NCBI RefSeq assembly: GCF_026625885.1
Contig: NZ_CP113068.1
Span: forward strand, 1-64,000
DNA: 64,000 nt
Direction: 5' to 3'
Origin: Roseateles sp. SL47
GTDB lineage: Bacteria > Pseudomonadota > Gammaproteobacteria > Burkholderiales > Burkholderiaceae_C
Shown here: piece after piece, positions 48,966 through 57,522 of the stretch
How positions within the stretch are numbered: the first letter of the stretch is position 1
Layout: each line of letters opens with the position of its first letter
Notes under the pieces: model-generated
Database searches by the model: none
Seen by the model: the letters and a program-made list of their open reading frames with translations, nothing else
What the model was told of the DNA's origin: nothing
Translations under genes and position numbers: made by a program

Positions 48966-50523
48966 GGACAAGTCCTTCCTGGACGAGAGATGAGACGGGC
49001 CGGGCCAGGTCGCGGCCGTGAGGCACCACCGAATCCAGCACCCGCGCCGACGACAGCACACCCGGAAGTCCGGCGCCCGGATGGGTGCCGGCACCCACGA
49101 GGTAGAGGCGCTCCACCTCCTCGCTGCGGTTGTGCGGACGGAACCAGGCGCTTTGAGTCAGCACCGGTTCCAGCGAAAACGCGGCGCCCTTGTAGGCGCT
49201 GAGGCGGTCTTCAAACCCCTGCGGCGTCAGCATCAGCGAGCTGACCACGGCCTCTTCCAGGCCCGGCAGCAGCGTCTCGGACAGCCGCTGGGCAATCGCG
49301 GCCCGGTAGGGCTCGGCCTGCTCGCGCCAATCCACGCCGGCGTCCAGATGCGGGACGGGCGACAGCACATAAAAGGTGTCGCACCCGGGCGGGGCCAGGC
49401 TGGGGTCGGTGGCGGTGGGCCGGTGCAGATAGAGGCTGAAGTCGTCGGCCAGATGCTTGCGGCGGAAGATGTCGTCCAGCAGGCCTTCATACCGTGGGCC
49501 CAGCGAGATGGTGTGGTGGGCCACCTCCGGGTATTGGCGCCGCGTCCCGAAATACCAGACGAACAGGCTCATCGAATAGCGCGCCTTGTTGATGCGGCGG
49601 TTGGTCCAATGGCGGCGGTAGCGCTCAGGCAGCAGGTGGCGGTAGGTCCAGGCGGAATCGGCATTGGAAACCACCACCTCCGCCCTCAGCCGTTCCCCCG
49701 AGGCCAACTGCACGCCGCAGGCCGCGCCCTGCTCCACCAGGATCTCCTGCACCGCTGCGCCACAGCGCACTCGGCCGCCCTGACCTTCGATCAGCCCCAC
49801 CAGGCCCCGCACCAGCGCACCGGTACCGCCCATGGCGAAATGCACACCAAAGCGGCGCTCCAGGAAGGCGATGAGGCAATAGACCGAGGTGGTGGAGAAC
49901 GGGTTGCCGCCCACCAGCAGCGACTGGAAGGTCAGCACCACCCGCAGCTTCTCGTCTTTGACATGCTTGCACGCCAGGCCCCAGACGGTGCGCCAGCCTT
50001 CCAGCTTCAGCAGGTCGGGCAGCACACGGGCCATGTCGGTCCAGCGCTCGAAGGACACATGCCCCAGTTGCTCGAAGCCCACGCGGTAGATGGCCTCACT
50101 GGCCTGGAGAAACCGCTCGTAGCCCGCCACATCGCCCGGCGCCAGCCGTGCCACCTCGGCGCGCATGGCCTGGGCATCTCCGCTGTAGTCGAAGGTGGTG
50201 CCGTCGTGAAAGCGCACGCGGTAGAACGGGGACACCGGGCGCAGCTCGACGTCATCGGCGAGCCGTTTGCCGCACAGGGCCCACAGCTCTTCAAACAGAA
50301 ACGGCGCGGTGATGACCGTGGGGCCAGCATCGAAGGTGAATCCGTCCTGGCGGTGGACATACCCGCGGCCGCCAGGGGCATCGAGCTGTTCCAGCACCGT
50401 GACGCGGTAGCCTCTGGCTCCCAGCCGGACGGCTGCGGCCAGCCCCCCGAACCCACTGCCGATGACCACAGCATGCGGTGAGGAGGAGGCAGTGGCGGGC
50501 ACGCCCGGGCTTTCTGTCAACAT
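48949..50523 (-). CDS. crtI: Phytoene desaturase
   Basis: A 524-residue FAD-dependent desaturase that converts phytoene to neurosporene or lycopene. It has VIGSGFGGLAAAVRLGARGY, DAGPTVITAPFLFEELW, and the C-terminal YLVGAGTHPGAGLPGVLSSA. A PpsR box lies 17 nt upstream of the ATG, shared with divergent bchO. No strong ribosome site is seen before the start. Confidence 0.95.
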   Translation of the reverse strand: MLTESPGVPATASSSPHAVVIGSGFGGLAAAVRLGARGYRVTVLEQLDAPGGRGYVHRQDGFTFDAGPTVITAPFLFEELWALCGKRLADDVELRPVSPFYRVRFHDGTTFDYSGDAQAMRAEVARLAPGDVAGYERFLQASEAIYRVGFEQLGHVSFERWTDMARVLPDLLKLEGWRTVWGLACKHVKDEKLRVVLTFQSLLVGGNPFSTTSVYCLIAFLERRFGVHFAMGGTGALVRGLVGLIEGQGGRVRCGAAVQEILVEQGAACGVQLASGERLRAEVVVSNADSAWTYRHLLPERYRRHWTNRRINKARYSMSLFVWYFGTRRQYPEVAHHTISLGPRYEGLLDDIFRRKHLADDFSLYLHRPTATDPSLAPPGCDTFYVLSPVPHLDAGVDWREQAEPYRAAIAQRLSETLLPGLEEAVVSSLMLTPQGFEDRLSAYKGAAFSLEPVLTQSAWFRPHNRSEEVERLYLVGAGTHPGAGLPGVLSSARVLDSVVPHGRDLARPVSSLVQEGLVHARPA

Positions 50524-50539
50524 GCATTTATCTTATTCT

Positions 50540-50557
50540 TGTCCACTTTAGTTTACA
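50540..50557. promoter_or_regulatory. PpsR/CrtJ box (perfect) between crtI and bchO
   Basis: TGT-CCACTTTAGTTT-ACA fits TGT-N12-ACA exactly. The whole crtI-bchO gap is only 40 nt, so one box probably controls both genes. Confidence 0.72.
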
Positions 50558-50563
50558 ACACGC

Positions 50564-51481
50564 ATGCCACCTGATTTTCCCGACCCCGTCACCGTCCAGG
50601 CCGCAGGCGTGCGCTGGCGGGTGCTGTGCGTCGGCCCGAGCGGGCCGGGCGGAATGACGGGGTCCACCGGGGCCACGGCCCCGCCGGACCTGCTGCTGCT
50701 GCACGGCACGGGCTCGTCGCTGCACTCCTGGCGGCGATGCCTGCCGGGCCTGGCGCTGCACTTCCGGGTCATCGTGCCGGACCTGCCTGGCCACGGAGGC
50801 TCCTCCGCCTTCCCCGACCGGCAGGCCAGCCTGCCGCGCATGGCGGCAGCGGTGGCCGAGTTGCTGCAGGTGCTGGGCAGCACGCCCGTGCTGGCGGCGG
50901 GGCATTCCGCTGGCGCGGCGGTGATGGCGCAACTGGCGTTGGACGGACGCATGCCCTCGCTGCGCGGTTTGCTGGCCGTGAACGGAGCCCTGGAGCCCTT
51001 GCCCGGTCTGATGGGGCTGGTGGCGCCCACCGTGGCCCGCTGGGCGTCCCGCAGTGAGTTGCTGCCGTCCTGGGTCACCCGGCATGCGGCGCAGCCTCGC
51101 GCCTTGGGCCACCTGATCGCCTCGACCGGATCACGGCTGGATGAAGCCGGTGTGGCGCACTACCGGGAACTGCTGAGCCAGCCGGCCCATGTCCGGGGCG
51201 TGCTGGACATGCTGGCCCATTGGCGGCTGGAGGCCTTGACCGCCCGATTGCCGGCGCTGCGCATGCCGCTCTGGCTGGTGGCCGGGCTGGCGGATCGCAC
51301 CACGGCGCCTGTGCGCTCGCTGGAGTTGTCCCGCCAAATGAAGCAGGGGCGCTTTGTGCCGCTGAAAGGATTGGGGCACCTGGCTCATGAGGAAGCCCCT
51401 GCGTCGATCAACGCGCTGCTGATGGAACTGTGGGGTCACACGGCAGCCGGTGCCGAAACGGCTGCCGACACGGCCGCATAG
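50564..51481 (+). CDS. bchO: BchO-like alpha/beta hydrolase associated with Mg chelatase
   Basis: A 305-residue alpha/beta hydrolase with LLLHGTGSSLHSWR (oxyanion loop), nucleophile elbow GHSAGA, and a terminal GLGHLAHEEAP with the catalytic His. BchO is a conserved partner of bchI and bchD whose exact reaction is unclear. The ATG is only 6 nt after a PpsR box, so there is no room for a normal ribosome site; the message may be leaderless or begin elsewhere. The 3' end overlaps the bchD end by 46 nt in convergent orientation. Confidence 0.9.
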   Translation: MPPDFPDPVTVQAAGVRWRVLCVGPSGPGGMTGSTGATAPPDLLLLHGTGSSLHSWRRCLPGLALHFRVIVPDLPGHGGSSAFPDRQASLPRMAAAVAELLQVLGSTPVLAAGHSAGAAVMAQLALDGRMPSLRGLLAVNGALEPLPGLMGLVAPTVARWASRSELLPSWVTRHAAQPRALGHLIASTGSRLDEAGVAHYRELLSQPAHVRGVLDMLAHWRLEALTARLPALRMPLWLVAGLADRTTAPVRSLELSRQMKQGRFVPLKGLGHLAHEEAPASINALLMELWGHTAAGAETAADTAA

Positions 51482-53345
51482 ACCTGCGCAGCCTCGCCAT
51501 GTGGAAGGGGTACGTAGCGCGCGCCCATGGCCTGCGCCAGCACCAGCGCGGCCGGTTCCGGGCGGGAGGAGGTGTCGATGAGCAGGCTCTGCAGCCCATC
51601 CGCACGCAGACGCCGCGCGGCGGTGAGGGCGTCCTGCCCCGCCTGCAGACGCCCGGCATGGCCATCACGGGTGATGTTGGCGCGGGCATCGGTGAGAAAC
51701 ACCAGCACCACCCGCCCGCCGTCACGGGTCTGCACATGGCGGCCCAGCAGCCACGCCGCTTCGATGCCCGCTGCCAGGGGCGTTCCGCCGCCACCCGGAA
51801 GACTGCTGAGGGCACGACGGGCGCGCGCCAGCGAGCGAGTGGGTGACAACAACAGCTCGGCACCGGCATTGCGGAACGCCAGCAAGGCCACCCGGTCGCG
51901 ACGCACATAGCAGTCCGCCAGCAGCAGTTCCACCGCGCCCTTGGCCTCGGCCAGGCGACTCATCGCCTGGGAGCCGGACGCGTCCACCACAAAGACGGTG
52001 GTCGTCTCCTGCGGGCGGCGGAAGCGTTTGAGATGCAAATCGTCCCGGCGCAGCAGCAGGGGCATCGTGGCCGGCGCCAGCCCTTGTTGTTCCCGCTCGG
52101 ACGTACGCAGCCGCTGCCACGGGATCGCGGCGCGCAGTGTGGCCAGGAGGTCGATACGGCTGCCCCGGCGCAGCGGGCCGCGGCGGGGGTGAGCGGGCGC
52201 CCGCTCTGCGCAGGTCGGGACGCAGCCCCCTTGCGGCCGCTGCTGCCACCGCCGCGAGCAATTCCACCAGCCAGGCTTTCGAGCAGTCCGGGCGGGATGG
52301 CGGCACGTGCGGCGGCCAGGGTCTGGTCCTGAAGGGCTTGCGCCGGATCGCGCGTGCAAGGGGGCACTGGGGCACGGGTGGGATCGCGGGAGCCATCGCG
52401 GGCGCTGTCATGGAGGGCCTCTTCTTCGACGTCGGGAGTCGTGTCCGGCTGGGTGTCATGCGCCTCGTCCGCCTGCGGGTCGCTCCTGGCATTCTCCGCA
52501 TGCTCCGCCTTTTCTCCGTGCTTCGCGTTGTCGTCGAGCTTTTCCTCCGCCGCATCGCCTGGGTCCTTGCCGGCCGCCGAGGATGCATCCGGAGGGGCCG
52601 CCTGGGACTCCACGTCCGGTGACTGCGGCAAGGTGCGTGCACGAGGTGCGAGCACCAACCGGGCGGCCAGTTCGGCATCGGCCTGGCTGACTGCGGCCCG
52701 GCCTTCAAGGGCTGCTGCCGCACGCGCGGCACACCAGGCCTGCCAGACGGTGCGCATGGAGTTCAGCCCCAGGGCTGCAGCGGTGGCGCACAGGGCCTGC
52801 ACCACCTCCGGGTCGCAGGGGACGGCCGGGAGGCGGGCACGCGCGGCGAGCAGATCGGGCAGCGGCATGGCCCCAGAGCCCATGACTGTCATCGTCACCG
52901 TCACCATCAACCCAAGCCGCTCACTCAAGGACGCGGGCAGCGCTTCATCCTCGTCCAGGCCCTCATCCAAGGCCAGCACACACAGGCCAGCGCAGGCGTC
53001 CAGATGAGCCGCCAATCGGCCGGCCAAGCCCGCCTCCGCCCGCTCAGCCATGGGCAGCAGCAGCACCCCGCCAGCGGCCTCGGCCAGCAGGCCCGCCTGA
53101 TGCACCGGGCGGCCTGCCGCCAGACTCAGCCCCAGATCCAATCCGCCAAGCAGCCGCTCATCGTCCACCTGCAGCGGCAGACGCCGCCACGGCGTCCCAG
53201 GCGGCAAGGCCTGGCGAAGGTCCGCCAGCACGGCATCCCGGACGGGGCTCGCGCTGCCACGCAGCACCAGGCCTCCCAGCCCGGCCGGATCCACCGCCAG
53301 CAGCCATGCGGCCTGCCAGGCCGGTGGCCAGGCGCTCAGTGCCAT
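51436..53345 (-). CDS. bchD: Magnesium chelatase subunit D, frameshifted
   Basis: BchD is the AAA+/vWA platform subunit of Mg chelatase. The first frame (53345 to about 52190) gives the degenerate AAA+ part and the acidic, Pro-rich linker up to SGRPLT. The second frame (about 52185-51436) gives RRGPLRRGSRIDLLATLRAA, PWQRLR, and the vWA MIDAS motif DASGSQAM. Adding one base in the G run at 52185-52189 (C run on the coding strand) joins them into a 636-residue protein without a stop. All neighbours are intact, so an error in the sequence is likely, but a real lesion would block bacteriochlorophyll synthesis. It starts by overlapping bchI by 10 nt. Confidence 0.88.
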
Positions 53346-54364
53346 AACTCGGTGACCGCGCGCTCGATGCGCTCGCCCGACGCGGTGTCGTCCAATGGAT
53401 TGCGACGCAAGCGATGGCGCAGTGCGGGCACGGCCACCTCCCGCAGGTGATCCAGCGTCACGCCCGCATCCCCTTCCAACGCCGCCAGCGCACGCGCCGC
53501 GCGCATCAGCGTCAATTCCCCGCGCAGGCCGTCACTGCCCACCGCCACGCACAATTCGGCGGCCCGATGCAGCACATCATCCCCCACGGCAAGTCCAGCC
53601 AGCCGCTCCCGCGCCTGCAGAATCTGGCGGCGCACGCGGGCATCGGCCTTGGCCCACTGGGCACTGAAGGCGGCCGGGTCCCGCTCATACGCATCACGGC
53701 GACGCACCACCTCCACCCGCTGCGCGATGTCCGAGGGCGTCCGCACTTCCACCGACAGACCGAAGCGGTCCTGCAATTGCGGTCGCAGTTCCCCTTCTTC
53801 CGGATTTCCGCTGCCGATCAGCACAAACCGGGCCGGGTGGCGCAGGCTCATGCCTTCGCGCTCGATGACGTTTTCGCCCGAGGCGGCCACGTCGATCAGC
53901 AGATCCACCAGATGGTCTTCCAGCAGGTTGACCTCGTCGATGTAGAGGAAACCTCGATGGGCCCTGGCCAGCAGCCCCGGCTCGAAGACCTTCACCCCCT
54001 GCGACAAGGCACGTTCGAGATCCAGCGCCCCCAGCACGCGGTCTTCACTGGCGCCGAGCGGCAGGTCCACCACCGGCACCGGCAGCAGGTCGGTCTTGAT
54101 GCGTGCACCGGCCTTCAGCCGCGCGCAGTCCTCACAGGCCGCCGAGGCGCCGGAGGCCTCCGGATCGCAGTGATAGCGGCAGCCGTGTACCGCCTTCATC
54201 TTGGGCAACAGCGCGGCCAGGCCGCGCACGGCGGTCGATTTGCCGGTGCCCCGATCCCCCAGCACCAGCAGTCCGCCGATGGCGGGCTCCACGGCGGCAA
54301 TGAGGATGGCGCGTTTCATCTCGTCCTGGCCCACAAGGGCGGAGAAGGGATAGGGGGTGCTCAT
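53336..54364 (-). CDS. bchI: Magnesium chelatase ATPase subunit I
   Basis: A 342-residue AAA+ ATPase that, with BchD and BchH, inserts Mg into protoporphyrin IX. The Walker A is LGDRGTGKST and the Walker B LYIDEVNLL. A sensor Asn lies in LIGSGNPEEGELRPQLQDRF and an Arg-finger region follows. It begins by ATGA overlap with the DUF3422 gene. Confidence 0.96.
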   Translation of the reverse strand: MSTPYPFSALVGQDEMKRAILIAAVEPAIGGLLVLGDRGTGKSTAVRGLAALLPKMKAVHGCRYHCDPEASGASAACEDCARLKAGARIKTDLLPVPVVDLPLGASEDRVLGALDLERALSQGVKVFEPGLLARAHRGFLYIDEVNLLEDHLVDLLIDVAASGENVIEREGMSLRHPARFVLIGSGNPEEGELRPQLQDRFGLSVEVRTPSDIAQRVEVVRRRDAYERDPAAFSAQWAKADARVRRQILQARERLAGLAVGDDVLHRAAELCVAVGSDGLRGELTLMRAARALAALEGDAGVTLDHLREVAVPALRHRLRRNPLDDTASGERIERAVTELWH

Positions 54365-55677
54365 CTCGATCCATGCCCGTTGTGTGTGTCGTGATCACTG
54401 GCGCGACGCCGCGCCCGCCGGACGGTCTGGAAGGCCAGCAGCGCCAGCACCGGCACGCTGAGGCCCACAAACAGATCCACGTCCAGGTTCAGCCCCAGCG
54501 AACGGCTGCCCTTGGCCACATAGCCCACCACGCCCGCCATGTAGTAGACGATGGCAGCGATCGACAGTCCCTCCACCGTCTGCTGCAAGCGCAGTTGCAG
54601 CTTGGCGCGGCGATCCATCGATGCCAGCAGGGCCAGGTTCTGCTGTTCCCGCACGATGTCGACGCGCGTGGACAGCAGGTGGCTGGCCTGGGCGACACGT
54701 TCGGACAGGTCGTGCATGCGCCGCGACACCGTGGCGCAGGTGGCCACAGCCGGTGTGAAGCGCCGCGACATGAATTCGTCCAGCGTCTGCAGCCCGGAGA
54801 GCCGACGCTCCCGCAGTTCGTCGATGCGGGTACGCACCAGGTCGGCATAGGCGCGGCAGGCCGCAAAACGATATTGGCTGGCGGCCAGGCCGCTTTCGAT
54901 TTCCGCTGCGAGCCGGGTCAGCTCCTGCAGCAGATTTTCATCGTGGCCGGTCTCGCGCGCATTGCCGGCAGCAATGCTGTCGGCCAGCGCGGCCAGGGAG
55001 CGTTCGATGGCCAGCAGGCGGGGCGACAGCCGCCGCGCCACCGGGAAGGCGAGCAGCGCCATCATGCGGTAGGCCTCGATCTCGAACAGCCGCTGCAGCA
55101 TGCGGCCAGCGACCAGCGGCGTGAAACCCTGATCGATCAGCAGGATGCGGCCAAAGCCATCGCCATGGGTGAGGAAATCGGAATAGGCCAGGCCTGCACC
55201 GTCGCCCAGGGCACTGCCCACCACGGTGCGGCCACCAAAACACTGCTGCAACAGGTCGCCCAGGGCCAGGCCTTCGGTGGGTGACAGCAGCTCGGCATGG
55301 CCGGCGTATACCGTCATGCCGGGCACACCGGCCAGCCAGCCGGACGGCAGCTGCGCAGCGGCCGAATCCGAAAACGGGTCGCTGCCGGCCGCAGCAGTCA
55401 GCAGGGTGTAGCTGGAGAACTCGCCGTGACGTTCCCACTTCAGGCGCAATGCACCCATGGTGCCGCTCCAATGCACCGCATCGGCCGCTGGCGCCAGCTG
55501 GCCGTATTCGCGGCACAGACGGGCCAGATGGGTCAGCTCGCGTTCGCGTTCATCGGCGTCCACCAGCACCGCCAGGTAGCTGGCCCGCCCAGGGGCAGTC
55601 AGCGGTTCCGACGGCCGGGCATGCACCTCCATGGCGAGCGCCGCGCGTTCGGGAAGATCGGCCGGCAGCAGCCTCAT
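54361..55677 (-). CDS. DUF3422-family membrane protein
   Basis: A 438-residue protein. It has a long soluble N-terminal part (HARPSEPLTAPGRASYLAVL is family-like), a helical region around residues 250-380 and two C-terminal membrane segments (IAAIVYYMAGVVGYVA and FVGLSVPVLALLAFQ). This matches DUF3422 proteins, which are widespread in proteobacteria and of unknown function. It is embedded between HiPIP and bchI, overlapping bchI by ATGA, so it is cotranscribed with Mg chelatase genes. Whether it helps photosynthesis is unknown. Confidence 0.82.
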   Translation of the reverse strand: MRLLPADLPERAALAMEVHARPSEPLTAPGRASYLAVLVDADERERELTHLARLCREYGQLAPAADAVHWSGTMGALRLKWERHGEFSSYTLLTAAAGSDPFSDSAAAQLPSGWLAGVPGMTVYAGHAELLSPTEGLALGDLLQQCFGGRTVVGSALGDGAGLAYSDFLTHGDGFGRILLIDQGFTPLVAGRMLQRLFEIEAYRMMALLAFPVARRLSPRLLAIERSLAALADSIAAGNARETGHDENLLQELTRLAAEIESGLAASQYRFAACRAYADLVRTRIDELRERRLSGLQTLDEFMSRRFTPAVATCATVSRRMHDLSERVAQASHLLSTRVDIVREQQNLALLASMDRRAKLQLRLQQTVEGLSIAAIVYYMAGVVGYVAKGSRSLGLNLDVDLFVGLSVPVLALLAFQTVRRARRRASDHDTHNGHGSR

Positions 55678-55729
55678 GCGATCACGTCCATGGCGCGGTG
55701 CCCGGGAGCGGTGGCCGTCTGCGGAAGGC

Positions 55730-56032
55730 TCAGGCCTTCTTCACATAGGCGGAGCACCAGCCCTTGGCCGCGACATGCTTGCCCGCGAAGATCGGGCAGG
55801 GGCCGGAAGGCGCGCCCGCCTTGCCCTGGAAGAGCGAGCAATTGCCGCACGCTGCTCCGGCAACATACTTGGGCTGCTTCGCCTTGTCCACCTTGCTGGC
55901 ATCGGCGTGATAGCCCAGCGATGCGGCGGTGGGGTCCTTCTCGTCGACCATCGTCTGTGACCAGGCGGGGCCGACCAGAAGGCCGACACCGGCCAGAGGA
56001 ACGAGGCGGATGAACTGGCGACGGCTGTTCAT
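55730..56032 (-). CDS. High-potential iron-sulfur protein (HiPIP)
   Basis: A 100-residue precursor of a periplasmic [4Fe-4S] electron carrier. A Tat signal (NSRRQFIRLVPLAGVG, cleaved near AWS) is followed by about 74 mature residues. The four ligand Cys lie in AACGNC, GPCPIF and KGWCSAY. HiPIP is the main electron donor to the PufC cytochrome in Rubrivivax-type bacteria. Its place in the bchG-bchP-bchI unit fits that role. Confidence 0.95.
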   Translation of the reverse strand: MNSRRQFIRLVPLAGVGLLVGPAWSQTMVDEKDPTAASLGYHADASKVDKAKQPKYVAGAACGNCSLFQGKAGAPSGPCPIFAGKHVAAKGWCSAYVKKA

Positions 56033-56044
56033 GGGGGAAGCCTT

Positions 56045-56332
56045 TCATGTCTGCTGGCGTCGAAGGGGGAGAGAAACGACCGGTCGGCGCCAGCGGGCCC
56101 GAAGGTCGAAGAGATGGCTGATTCCGGCCGACACCAGGCAGGCACCGACCCAGATCACACCGGCACCGCCCAAGCCCAGCCGCAAGGCCAGGGCCAGGCT
56201 GAGGCCGGCCAGAAGATTGGGCACCAGGCCGGAAGGCCCTGCACGTCGCCGGGTCAGAAGCCAGAGCAATTCGATCAGGCTTGCCACCAGCACCAGCTCG
56301 CTCATCCGCAGCAGCAGATCGTGGTCGGTCAT
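56045..56332 (-). CDS. Unknown small membrane protein between bchP and HiPIP
   Basis: A 95-residue protein with three likely membrane segments (around residues 10-27, 35-55 and 57-74) and an Arg-rich C-terminus. It starts by ATGA overlap with the bchP stop and ends 12 nt before HiPIP, so it is part of the bchG operon. I recognise no family. Confidence 0.72.
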   Translation of the reverse strand: MTDHDLLLRMSELVLVASLIELLWLLTRRRAGPSGLVPNLLAGLSLALALRLGLGGAGVIWVGACLVSAGISHLFDLRARWRRPVVSLPLRRQQT

Positions 56333-57522
56333 GACACCCTCGCCAGGCCCAGCAGGTGGGCCATGTCCTTGGCGAAGATGCGCACATGGGCCAGAAACCG
56401 GGCTCGCACCAGGCGCTTGTGCATGTAGGCATCAAAGGTGAGTTGCTGCACATCGCGGTCGCGGCAGATGCTGACGAAGCGCTCACGGCGTTTGTCGCTG
56501 CGGTACCAGAAGTGCTGCATCATCCCCAGCACCCAGAACACCCGGCCATGTTCACGCATGAAGCGCCGCCGCGCGCTGGCCAGGGCACGCACATTGCCGG
56601 TCTGAAGCAGTTGCGCCACCGCCTCGGCGGCCAGCCGGCCGCCCAGCATCGCGTAATAGATGCCCTCGCCGGACGCGGGAGCCACCACCCCCGCCGCATC
56701 TCCGGCCAGCACCACATCCCGCCCGTTGTCCCAGCGCGGCAGCGGCTTCATCGGGATGGGCGCGCCCTCCCGTCTCAGCGTGCGGGCATGGGACAGCCCG
56801 GCCGTCTCACGCAGTTGAAGCACACCGCGCCGCAGGGAGAAGCCTTTGTCCGCACTGCCGGTGCCCACGCTGACGCTGGCGCCATGCGGGAAGACCCAGC
56901 CGTAGAAGTCGGGGGACAGGCTGCCCCGGTAATGCACCTCGCATCGGCCGGGGGCATAACCCGCAGGCGGCGCATCGGGCACGGCCAGGATCTCGTGGTA
57001 CGCGAAGACAAAACGGCCCCGGTCAGCGCCGGGCACGGCTTGCTGCGCCACCTGGGAGCGGGCGCCATCGGCACCGATCACGGCGCGGGCCCGCACCTGC
57101 TCGGGGCCGGCGTCCGTCTGGAAGTGCACCACGCGGACGCCGTCTTCATCCAGGCTCAATCGTTCAAACTGGCCCACCCGGCGCAGCGCGCCATGGGAGG
57201 CGGCGCGTGCCCGCAACCATTCGTCGAACTGCTCGCGGTCCACCATGCCGACAAAGCCCCCCTCGATCGGGATGTCCACCTCGATGGCCTTGGGCGAGAC
57301 CATGCGGGCGGCCGTGGCCCGCGCCACCAGCAATTCGTCCGGGATGGCGAAATCCGCGATGAGCCGAGGCGGTATGGCGCCGCCGCAGGGTTTGATGCGC
57401 CCCGCACGGTCCAGCAGCAGCACGCGATACCCCTGGCGGGCGAGATCGTCCGCCGCCGTCGCACCGGCCGGGCCCCCGCCGATGACCACGGCATCCAGTT
57501 CCACAGGTGCAGCAGTTGTCAT
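56329..57522 (-). CDS. bchP: Geranylgeranyl diphosphate/bacteriochlorophyll reductase
   Basis: A 397-residue FAD-dependent reductase that converts the geranylgeranyl tail of bacteriochlorophyll to phytyl. It has VVIGGGPAGATAADDLARQG, KPCGGAIPPRLI, and VVLAGDAAGVVAPASGEGIY. The start MTTAAPVEL at 57522 overlaps the preceding stop as ATGA. It lies in the order bchG-lhaA-like-bchP as in other purple bacteria. Confidence 0.95.
   Translation of the reverse strand: MTTAAPVELDAVVIGGGPAGATAADDLARQGYRVLLLDRAGRIKPCGGAIPPRLIADFAIPDELLVARATAARMVSPKAIEVDIPIEGGFVGMVDREQFDEWLRARAASHGALRRVGQFERLSLDEDGVRVVHFQTDAGPEQVRARAVIGADGARSQVAQQAVPGADRGRFVFAYHEILAVPDAPPAGYAPGRCEVHYRGSLSPDFYGWVFPHGASVSVGTGSADKGFSLRRGVLQLRETAGLSHARTLRREGAPIPMKPLPRWDNGRDVVLAGDAAGVVAPASGEGIYYAMLGGRLAAEAVAQLLQTGNVRALASARRRFMREHGRVFWVLGMMQHFWYRSDKRRERFVSICRDRDVQQLTFDAYMHKRLVRARFLAHVRIFAKDMAHLLGLARVS

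Noticed and set aside
48965..49094. Longer start for crtB, and similar longer starts for hemA, bchP and the lhaA-like gene
   Set aside because: The extra residues are out-of-frame translations of the upstream gene. Internal ATGs at ATGA or short overlaps fit both the family lengths and operon coupling.
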